Of a stretch of DNA of 64,000 bases, positions 52,226 to 60,500 are shown one piece after another; positions within the stretch are counted from its first letter, which is position 1, and each line of letters begins with the position of its first letter. Source of the stretch: Kuafuiihalomonas sp050331295 (GTDB taxonomy: Bacteria; Myxococcota; Kuafuiibacteriia; Kuafuiibacteriales; Kuafuiibacteriaceae); assembly GCA_050331295.1 (NCBI GenBank), contig JBHJGZ010000006.1:496001-560000 (forward strand). The letters run 5' to 3'. A program made the position numbers and the translations under genes. The notes below the pieces were generated by a model that saw only the letters and a program-made list of their open reading frames with translations, was not told the DNA's origin and ran no database searches.

Positions 52226-52742
52226 GACGGCTCATCCACCCGGCCTTCGGGAACGACACGCCCTCTCACCTGCTCGTTCGAGGCGTTTCGTGTGCTCGGA
52301 AGCACCGGCCCCTCGAGCACGCCGGTCCCGAGCGGGACCACCGAAAGACGGCCTTGCCCACGACGCATGGCTCGCCTTAGCACGTCAGGCTGCGCGGTTC
52401 CTCAGTCGCGGCTCACTGTCCTCTAAATCTTCTCGAAAGTCTCGAACTCATCCTTCGGGTCGGGCCGGGGACCGGTGGGGTCCTCAGTGGGCGACACCAC
52501 CTCGGACGTCGCCTCGTAATACAGTTCCTGAACCCAATCGAGGCGATCCCCAAACTGGCATCCTGACGAAATCCTCCGGGAACAGCCCGATGCGCCATGC
52601 GGATTCGGTTCAAAAGAGTCCAGACCATGAAGTCGGCCACCCCACATCGGCTCACTCGGCCAGGGCTTCACACATATGTGCTCCGACCGACCCCACCGGG
52701 AGACCTCTAGCGTCCGCCGCACGCAGCGACTACCACTACCAA
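52226..52742. other. 517-base divergent intergenic region
   Basis: Between the minus-strand transferase-like gene and the plus-strand gene at 52743. A 99-codon minus-strand frame ending at 52423 has a protein-like acidic C-terminus ('DPKDEFETFEKI'), but its first half is not protein-like. I do not call it as a gene. Confidence 0.35.
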
Positions 52743-53729
52743 GTGCCTTCGAGCATCGAAGTTCAGGCCGTCGTTCGGCGTATCTTGAAGGAAGCGCGCG
52801 CCCATCGCGGTGGGAGCCCGTCCCAGAACTTTAGACAAGCTTTGAACGCCGCCCTGTCGACCGAGGAGCGTGACGCGGTCTGGGGAGAGGTGGCCTCGTC
52901 GCTTGCCCAGGTCACGAACCCTGAGGGCATGGGTTATCTGGCGGTGTGGATGGGTTCGGCGGTGGAGTCCGGCATGGATCCGAAGCCGTTCATTCCCCCG
53001 TTGTGGTCGTCTTTCCTGCGCATGATGGAAGATGGCGTCCGATTGGATGACAGCCACCACGCACGAGGGCTCGAGCTGCTCGGTCGAGGCCTGGTGGCTC
53101 ATCTCGCGAGGGCTCCATCTCTTCGGAACGAGTTGGCCCAAAACGCAGGCGTGCTTGACCGGTTGGAAGAGCTTTCGCCGCGTTCGGTCGGCATCCACTG
53201 GGTCTTGGAACTGCTTCGGAAGTGCAGCGGCACGCTTCACGTGCTCCATGGGCAAGCCTCGGTGGGGGTCACCGTATCCTATGAAAATCTATCCAACTGC
53301 TTTCATCTGTTCACGCTCCTTCAGCTGGCTTTGCAAGCTGTCATGCCTGGCGCTTCGAAGGTGGAATCCGAGACCATCGACAGCGCCCTCGGCCTTCCTC
53401 GCGACAACGTCAAGGACGCTGCGTGGTGGCACTACGGTCAACCTTGTGTACCACGCGCAGAACTCGGAGCCTCGATATGGGGCGAGTCAAGTCCGCGTTC
53501 CATCGCGAGTGTGGATGGAGTGCAAGTGCTCTTGCTGTGGCCGCCCCTGTTGGGCCGAAGAAGCTGGGATCAGGGCTTCTTTCGTCCATTCTTGGAAGCG
53601 GCGCCCCCCTCCGTTCGACTGACGGCGCAAATGGGAGACGCGGAGGTCCAACGATGGCGCAGCCGCCTCGGCCTCCCCGATGCCGCACCCCCGACCCGGA
53701 GGTGGTGGGCTTTTTGGTCGAACGGCTGA
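52743..53729 (+). CDS. hypothetical protein
   Basis: A 328-residue soluble protein without signal or TM segments. It starts 'SSIEVQAVVRRILKEARAHR' and is largely helical. A Trp-rich basic C-terminus ('TRRWWAFWSNG') and a central 'CSGTLHVLHGQASVGVTVSY' are visible. No family recognised. GTG 52743 is chosen because upstream sequence is not protein-like. The endonuclease V-like gene begins directly after its stop, so the two are probably co-transcribed. Confidence 0.6.
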   Translation: MPSSIEVQAVVRRILKEARAHRGGSPSQNFRQALNAALSTEERDAVWGEVASSLAQVTNPEGMGYLAVWMGSAVESGMDPKPFIPPLWSSFLRMMEDGVRLDDSHHARGLELLGRGLVAHLARAPSLRNELAQNAGVLDRLEELSPRSVGIHWVLELLRKCSGTLHVLHGQASVGVTVSYENLSNCFHLFTLLQLALQAVMPGASKVESETIDSALGLPRDNVKDAAWWHYGQPCVPRAELGASIWGESSPRSIASVDGVQVLLLWPPLLGRRSWDQGFFRPFLEAAPPSVRLTAQMGDAEVQRWRSRLGLPDAAPPTRRWWAFWSNG

Positions 53730-54251
53730 GTGCGCATGCTCATCTGCCTTGACGTCCACTATCTCGATCAGAGCGCGGTGACGGCCGGCGTGGGCTTTCG
53801 CGCCTGGGAGTCGGAAGACGTTGGCTTTTCCGTCGTCTCCCGACAGGTCGGGTCCCCTCATCCATATCAACCAGGTGCGTTCTACCGAAGAGAGCTTCCG
53901 CTGCTCCAGACCGTCTTCCAATATGTCATGGAACGACCCAAAATCGTGGTGGTGGACGGCTACGTTCGGCTCGGGGAGAGTCGAGCCGGACTGGGTGCGC
54001 ACTTGTACCACGCCCTGGGCGAGACGACAGCGGTGGTGGGCGTTGCGAAGAATCGGTTCGCTTCCGCCCAGGGCGCGATCGAGGTGAAGCGGGGGGAGAG
54101 TTCGAGACCTTTGTACGTCTCCGCCATCGGAATGGCGCCAGAGGCCGCAGCGGAAGGCGTCCGGCGGATGGCGGGTCCCTACCGCATCCCCACGATGCTC
54201 AAAACCGTCGACAGCTTGGCCCGCAGTCTCGCTCAGGGAGGGGTGCGATGA
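53730..54251 (+). CDS. divergent endonuclease V-family protein
   Basis: A 173-residue protein, shorter than normal EndoV (~220). The recognisable motifs are: 'CLDVHY' (first catalytic Asp), 'YQPGAFYRRELPLL' (Y-x-PG-x4-RE with Glu), 'IVVVDGYVRLGESRAGLGAHL' minus its ends (second Asp), 'VGVAKNRF', and 'YRIPTMLKTVDSLAR' at the end. EndoV cuts beside deoxyinosine or inosine. The usual 'DGHG..HPR' loop reads 'DGYVRLGESR', so substrate use may differ. Start GTG 53730 or ATG 53736. Confidence 0.75.
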   Translation: MRMLICLDVHYLDQSAVTAGVGFRAWESEDVGFSVVSRQVGSPHPYQPGAFYRRELPLLQTVFQYVMERPKIVVVDGYVRLGESRAGLGAHLYHALGETTAVVGVAKNRFASAQGAIEVKRGESSRPLYVSAIGMAPEAAAEGVRRMAGPYRIPTMLKTVDSLARSLAQGGVR

Positions 54252-54515
54252 TCCGAAACGCAGATGGATTGGGCCATCACGACGACTCGGCCCGCAATTG
54301 CGCCTTCATGTCGAAGTATGCGGCTTGAATGAGAAACGCTCCTTCATCCAGCTTTCGACCGCGGGGTCACGTCGAGCCGAATGGGCAAAAGGGATCGGAT
54401 ACATTCCGCCTCGAGGTCGCGAAAGAGTTTCGTCTGCATCCGTGTCATCCGTCCGTGGCTTGGCTCCGGCTCGACCGTAGGCGTACGGTGCTGCGTATAG
54501 AAAGGAAAGGCACTG

Positions 54516-54629
54516 ATGCGATCCAAGACTCGAACCGATCAAGACGGATTCTGGCTCTCGATGGGGGTTCTCGCCATGCTCTTTCTGATTTTGGGCCTCG
54601 GCTTCGCGGTCGCTTTCTTGCTCGTTTGA
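54516..54629 (+). CDS. small single-TM protein (37 residues)
   Basis: A small frame: 'MRSKTRTDQDGFWLSM' then one hydrophobic helix 'VLAMLFLILGLGFAVAFLLV' and stop. AAAGGAAAGG lies 6 bases upstream as a ribosome site. It has a positive N-terminus and a C-terminal membrane helix, consistent with a tail-anchored or inner-membrane small protein. It lies between the EndoV-like and META-lipoprotein genes. No family recognised. Confidence 0.55.
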   Translation: MRSKTRTDQDGFWLSMGVLAMLFLILGLGFAVAFLLV

Positions 54630-54738
54630 TTCATGACGACCCCTCCGTCGGCCTACAAAGACTTGGCGCACCTGCTCCATCGGCACGGGACTTCTCGAAA
54701 GATATGAGAGCGCGAACTTGGTACGGGCCGGAGGCGAT

Positions 54739-55215
54739 ATGAGGATGTTCGCTTGCTGTCTTTTGCTCGTCGGGTGCGCCGAGATGCCCCGACCTTCGAA
54801 ACAGGCCGGGACCCTCGCGTCCGATTCGGATGGGGCTTCGAAGCCCGCGACCTCGACGCCTCGAATCTCGGAGCTCAGCGACACCGCCTGGCGACTGGTC
54901 CAAATCCAGTCGATGGACGACCGAGTGTACACGCCCGAACCGAATCGGCCGTACGTCATCTCCTTCCTCTCCGAGGGGAAGGCGATGGTGGAGGCCGACT
55001 GCAACCGTGGACGGGGCGCATGGACATCCGAAGGTCGAGGCCGCCTTCGCGTGGGCCCAATGGCCGTGACCAAGGTCGCCTGTCCGCCCGGCTCTTTGGG
55101 TTCCCGATTCGTAACCGACCTGAGTTTCGTGCGCTCGTATGTCCTGGAAGAGGATCGCCTCTTTCTGGCCACCATGGCGGATGGTGCAATCCTCGAGTTC
55201 GCGCCCATGAAATGA
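54739..55215 (+). CDS. META-domain (HslJ-like) lipoprotein
   Basis: A 158-residue protein. A short signal 'MFACCLLLVGCAE' contains a lipobox. The mature part is a META domain: 'DTAWRLVQIQSMDD', 'EADCNRGRGAW' and 'LRVGPMAVTKVACPPGSLG', the pattern seen in HslJ and related proteins, with two cysteines. HslJ is linked to heat or antibiotic stress. GGAGG at 54731-54735 sits 3-4 bases before ATG 54739. Confidence 0.82.
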   Translation: MRMFACCLLLVGCAEMPRPSKQAGTLASDSDGASKPATSTPRISELSDTAWRLVQIQSMDDRVYTPEPNRPYVISFLSEGKAMVEADCNRGRGAWTSEGRGRLRVGPMAVTKVACPPGSLGSRFVTDLSFVRSYVLEEDRLFLATMADGAILEFAPMK

Positions 55216-55312
55216 GCGCCCGTGGCCGATAAGGGTTTCGACGTAGGCGTCCTCCGCTGAGCGGCGCTTCGCTCTTTCAGCGTCCGGTCGGTTCTATTAT
55301 CGTCTTTTTACG

Positions 55313-56404
55313 ATGATTGGTGGCCTCTCGTTTCTGGACCGGTACCTGACCGTTTGGATCTTCGCCGCCATGGCGGTCGGTGTGGCGCTGGGCTTCGCCG
55401 CGCCGGGTGTGGTGAACGCGCTCGACACCCTGCGCGTGGGCAGCACCAGCGTACCCATCGCCATCGGGCTCATCTTGATGATGTACCCGCCCCTGGCCAA
55501 GGTTCGCTACGAAGAGCTGGGCCGTGTGTTCCAAAACAAGCGCGTGCTCATTCTATCGCTGGTGCAGAACTGGGTCGTCGGCCCGTGTCTCATGTTCGCG
55601 CTGGCCATCCTCTTCCTTCGGGACCGGCCGGAGTACATGCTGGGGCTGATTCTGATCGGGCTGGCGCGATGCATCGCCATGGTCATCGTTTGGAACGATC
55701 TCGCCCGAGGGGACCGGGAATATTGCGCAGGACTGGTTGCATTCAATTCCATCTTCCAGGTTCTTTTCTTTCCCGTGTATGCCTATTTCTTCGCGACCTT
55801 GGTACCAGGTTGGCTCGGTCTCGAAACCGCCGTCGTCGACATCACCATTCAAGAGATTGCAAAGAGTGTGGCCATCTACCTCGGCCTGCCATTCGCGGCC
55901 GGATTCATCACTCGAGTTCTTCTGATGAAGTGGAAGGGTCGAGCTTGGTACGAAGGCGAGTTCTCGCCGCGCATCGGCCCTCTCACTCTGATCGCGCTCC
56001 TCTTCACCATCGTCGTCATGTTTTCAATGAAAGGTGAGTCCATTGTCGCCCTACCCTTGGACGTCCTCCGTATTGCGCTTCCGCTTTTGTTGTACTTCGT
56101 TCTCATGTTCGGCATCTCATTTTTCATGAGCAAGCGGGCGGGCGCGAACTACCCGCAGTCGGCCACGCTTTCCTTCACCGCTGCGTCGAACAACTTCGAG
56201 CTGGCCATCGCGGTCGCCATCGCGAGCTTTGGCATCCAATCCGGGGCCGCCTTCGCCACGGTGATCGGACCGTTGGTGGAGGTCCCGGTGCTCATCGGTC
56301 TCGTCCACGTCGCCCTCTGGCTCGGCCATCGATACTTTCCAGACGTTCGCCTGGACCTCGGGCGTGCGACGGGTGGAAAGAACTGCGCGGCCGCGAGCCG
56401 ATGA
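55313..56404 (+). CDS. acr3: ACR3-family arsenite efflux permease
   Basis: A 363-residue protein with ten transmembrane helices. 'LIGLARCIAMVIVWNDLARGD' minus its outer residue carries the catalytic Cys of ACR3, and 'FTAASNNFELAIAVAIASFG' is the second hallmark segment. It exports As(III) using the proton gradient. No arsR or arsC neighbours. A TATTAT at 55297-55302 just upstream may be a -10 element, giving a very short leader. ATG 55313. Confidence 0.9.
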   Translation: MIGGLSFLDRYLTVWIFAAMAVGVALGFAAPGVVNALDTLRVGSTSVPIAIGLILMMYPPLAKVRYEELGRVFQNKRVLILSLVQNWVVGPCLMFALAILFLRDRPEYMLGLILIGLARCIAMVIVWNDLARGDREYCAGLVAFNSIFQVLFFPVYAYFFATLVPGWLGLETAVVDITIQEIAKSVAIYLGLPFAAGFITRVLLMKWKGRAWYEGEFSPRIGPLTLIALLFTIVVMFSMKGESIVALPLDVLRIALPLLLYFVLMFGISFFMSKRAGANYPQSATLSFTAASNNFELAIAVAIASFGIQSGAAFATVIGPLVEVPVLIGLVHVALWLGHRYFPDVRLDLGRATGGKNCAAASR

Positions 56405-56544
56405 CATCCGCTCGGTTCCCGATTTTGGCCCGCACTTACGCATCATCTGCGCAGTCCCTCGACGCCCGCATCCACGGAGCTTGACCAGGACCGACCGCCG
56501 TGACCGACGCTCCACGAGCCCGTGGGCTCAATGAGGGGGCGATC

Positions 56545-57210
56545 ATGAACGGCTTTCAAAAGGTGGGGGGGGCCGCTGCTCTGGTCGAAGCCGGAACCTT
56601 CGTCGTCGGCTTCGCGCTCTACTTCACGCTCCTGGATGCGTCCGGGTACGGAAGCCGCGCGGTGGAGCCGGTCCAGAACGTGGCGTTCCTGGCCGAACAC
56701 CAAGGGCTGATGTACGCGTGGAACCTCGTCATCTATATTCTCTTCAGTATCTTTTTGGTCCCGCTGGCTCTCGCCCTCCACGAACGGCTCAAAGAGGGCG
56801 CCTCTGGCTTATCCCAGGTCGCCGCTGGTTTTGGACTGATCTGGGCCGGGCTCGTGATCGCCAGCGGTATGGTGGCAAACATCGCGCTCGGATTGGTCGT
56901 TCACCTCTACCGCTCCGACCCGGCCCAGGCCGCAACCGTTTGGTTGACCCTCGACGCGGTGGAGACCGGGCTCGGGGGCGGCAACGAAATCGCCGGTGCC
57001 TTATGGGTCATCCTGGTGAGCTGGGCCGGGCATCGAGCAGGTGGTCTTCCCTTGGGCTTGAACATCCTAGGCGGGGTGATCGGCATCGCCGGGCTTCTGA
57101 CCGTGGTTCCAGCCTTCGAAGTGTTTGGAGCGGTTTTTGGACTCGGCTTCATCGTCTGGTTCGTTTGGGTCGGCGTCGTCATGCTGCGGCCCACACCCGG
57201 GTCCTCGTAG
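56545..57210 (+). CDS. DUF4386-like membrane protein
   Basis: A 221-residue protein with about six transmembrane helices. 'FQKVGGAAALVEAGTFVVGF' and 'LGGGNEIAGALWVILVSWA' match DUF4386 proteins, whose function is unknown. ATG 56545 follows GAGGGGGCGATC, a good ribosome site. An in-frame GTG 56500 would add 15 residues. Confidence 0.72.
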   Translation: MNGFQKVGGAAALVEAGTFVVGFALYFTLLDASGYGSRAVEPVQNVAFLAEHQGLMYAWNLVIYILFSIFLVPLALALHERLKEGASGLSQVAAGFGLIWAGLVIASGMVANIALGLVVHLYRSDPAQAATVWLTLDAVETGLGGGNEIAGALWVILVSWAGHRAGGLPLGLNILGGVIGIAGLLTVVPAFEVFGAVFGLGFIVWFVWVGVVMLRPTPGSS

Positions 57211-57532
57211 CCTCGGATGAGGCCGCTCTGGCCTCGAGGTCCCGGTTCAGCGAACCGACGGCGTTCAGCGCTCAGCCCCGAGCCCAGGGATTGACGACGA
57301 ATGTCTTCGATTGACCGAATGTCATCCTGCGACAAGCGCGTCTTCGCCGATGATCAGACCTCCCATCGCACTTTAGCTCTCTGCGTTAACGCGCTTTGCC
57401 CGAGACGGGAAAGAGGCGGAGCTCCCGGCGGAGTCGGCCCCCAACCTCGTACCCACCCTCCTTTTCAGGCGTAGGTCGTTCGTGTTTATTGCTCACACTT
57501 GTCGGCCTCGTAACGAGGCCCGTGGGACATTT
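57211..57532. other. 322-base leader of the carboxylase gene, with a palindrome
   Basis: No gene found. GGCCTCG-TAA-CGAGGCC (57504-57520) is a perfect 7+7 inverted repeat ending 12 bases before the carboxylase ATG. It could be an operator or a 5'-UTR hairpin. No strong ribosome site between it and the ATG. Confidence 0.5.
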
Positions 57533-60500
57533 ATGGAACTCAGCTTTCGTCGAATCGCCATCGTCAATCGCGGCGAGCCCGCCATGCGGCTGCTCCACGC
57601 AGTCCGTGAACTGAACCAACAGCATGGTTGGCACCTGCAAACCATCGCGCTGTACACCGATCCCGACCGGCAGGCGCTCTTCGTCCGCGAAGCCGACGAG
57701 CGTTACCACCTCGGAGGGGCGACTTTCGTCGATCCCAAAGACGGGCAGCGCAAGGTGTCCTACCTGGACTACGAACGCTTGAAGAGAGCGCTGATCGAGA
57801 CCCGGGCCGACGCGGTTTGGGTAGGGTGGGGCTTCGTGGCCGAGCACGCTGCCTTCGTAGAGCTGTGCGATTCCTTGGCCATCAATTTCATCGGACCGAG
57901 CGCCGAGGTCATGCACAAGATGGGTGACAAGATCGCCTCGAAGCTTCTGGCTGAAGAAGCGAAGGTTCCGGTGACACCCTGGAGTGGAGGACCGGTAGAG
58001 ACGCTGGAAGATGCCCGGCGGGTCTGTGATGCCCTGGGCTATCCGGTCATGGTGAAGGCCAGCGCTGGAGGCGGCGGTCGCGGCATCCGACGCGTGAAGA
58101 GTCCCGAAGAGCTGGCGGAGCGCTTCGAGAGTGCGAAGAACGAAGCGCTGAAAGCCTTCGGTGACGGGACCGTGTTCATCGAAACGATGGTGGTGGGCGC
58201 TCGGCACATCGAAGTGCAAGTCATCGCCGACAAGCACGGAACCGTTTGGGCGGTGGGGGTTCGCGATTGCACGGTGCAGCGCCGAAACCAGAAGGTCATC
58301 GAAGAAGCGCCTTCCCCCGGACTCACGCCCGAGGAACACCAAGAGGTGCGCGAAGCTGCGGCGCGGCTCGCCCAACAGGCGGGTTACTACAACGCCGGAA
58401 CCGTGGAGTGCCTGTTCGACCCAAAGACTCGGAAGTTCTTCTTCATGGAGATGAACACCCGCCTTCAGGTCGAACACCCGGTCACCGAGCAGACCACCGG
58501 CTTGGACCTCGTCAAGATGCAGCTCCACGTGGCCTCGGGTGGGCGGCTGGAAGGCGAGCCGCCACCTCGGCTGGGGCATGCCATCGAGGTTCGCTTGAAC
58601 GCCGAAGACCCCGACAACGGCTTCGCGCCCGCGCCCGGGAAGATCGAACTGTTCGACGTTCCGATCGGCCCGGGGATTCGGGTCGACTCGGGCGTGACTC
58701 AAGGCGACGTCGTGCCTCCCGATTTCGACTCGATGATCGCGAAGATCATCGCCCACGGTCGAGACCGCGGCGAAGCGATGGGTCGCCTACGACGGGCGTT
58801 GCTCGAAAGCTCCATCGTCGTTCGCGGCGGCACCAGCAACAAGGCCTTCCTCTTGGAGCTGCTTTCCCACCCCGACGTGGTGGCCAGCGAATATGACATC
58901 GGCTGGCTGGACCGCCTGACCGAAAACCGAACCACCCATCAGCGACCGCTGGCGGATATCGCCCTCATCCGGGCGGCCATCGATGTGTACGAGCAGGAAA
59001 TGGCGGTGGAGCGCGCGCAGTTCTTCGCGAGTGCGGCCCGCGGGCGTCCCACCGTACGGCCCGAGATCGGCCATTCGGTCGAGCTCAGCTATGGGGGACA
59101 CAGCTACGAGCTCACCGCTTTCAAGCTCGGCCCCAATCTCTACCGGATTCGTGTCGAGACCCGGTCCATCGAAGTTCACTTTGATCCCCTTGGCGAGTTT
59201 GCAGGCTTCCTGACCGTGGGCGGCACCCGCTTCCGGGTCCTCGCCATCGTCGACGGTCCCGTCCATCTCGTGGAGGTCGACGGCATGCCCTACCGCATCT
59301 CCCGGGACGAGGGTGGAATGCTCCGAGCGCCCGCGCCGGCCGTGGTTCTTTCGGTTCGGGCCGAACCGGGCCAACTCGTCCAGGCGGGGGACCCCATCGT
59401 GGTCCTCGAAGCCATGAAGATGGAGATGGCGATCAACGCTCCCTTTACGGGGCGCGTGCGCAACGTCGCGGTTCTCAAGAGTCAGCAGGTCGCAGCCGGC
59501 GCCCCCTTGGCCGTGCTGGAGCAAGAGGGCGACGACAGCGGCGAGGAGGCCACCGAAAGGGTGGTGTTCCGAGGCGACCCCGAGCACGCCGAGCAGAATT
59601 CGGCCCACGACCAGTGCCGTCAGCTCCTCACCGAGCTGGGTCGCCTCCTGCTGGGTTATGACTTGGACGCCGGACAGGCGAAACAGATCCGTGCTCGTCG
59701 GGCCGCGATATGCCAGACCCTCCAACCCGACGACGCAGATCTTCTGCGCCGCGAGGAAGAGCTGATTCAGATCTTCGCCGACCTCCTCCCGCTCTTTCGA
59801 AGCGAGTCCGGCGATGATCCGGCTACCGCCGAGGAATACCTCCAGAGCTATCTTCGTTCCCTCGATGCGGGTGCGGAGCGCCTTCCGGCCAGCTTCGTGA
59901 GCAAGCTTTCGGTCGCGCTCCGCCACTACGGCATCGAGGAACTCAAGCGTTCTTCGGAGATCGAAGAGGCATTGGTTTTTCTATACAAGTCGCGGGCACG
60001 ATTGGACCGAAGCGCCGAGCAAGTCTTCGATCTCTTGGAGCGACGGCTTCAGCACGCCGAGGTCTTGCGGCCGACGGCCACCCCCGAGCTCCGAAAGCTC
60101 CTGGATCGCTTGATAGACGAAACCCACAATCGGTATCTCGCTCTGCACGACCTCGCCCGAGAGCTCCGATACAGGCTCTACGACCGACCGTTCTTCGAGC
60201 AAGCCCAGGCCGAGCTCTTCGCACAGATGGAAAGCCAGCTTGCAACGCTGGTCAAGACTCCTCTATCGGACGACCATCCTGCCCGCACGCAGCAGCTTTC
60301 CCCATTGGTCGAGTGTCCCCAGCCGGTGGTCGCGCTCCTTGCCCCGAGCTATGCGCAAGGCGGTCCAGCCCGTCGTTTGGCGGTGGAGATCATGCTTCGC
60401 CGCTACTACCGCATACGAGCCATCCAGAGTGTCACGATCGAGGAGCATCCCGGCCTGCATCTCGCCCACGCCGTGATCGACGACCACGGCCGCCAGAATC

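Noticed and set aside
52423..52722. Possible 99-codon minus-strand gene
   Set aside because: The C-terminal third looks protein-like, but there is no ribosome site or family match and the first half does not look coded.
54306..55208. 300-codon minus-strand frame
   Set aside because: Antisense to the META lipoprotein and to the small membrane protein; composition Arg/Ser/Pro-rich.
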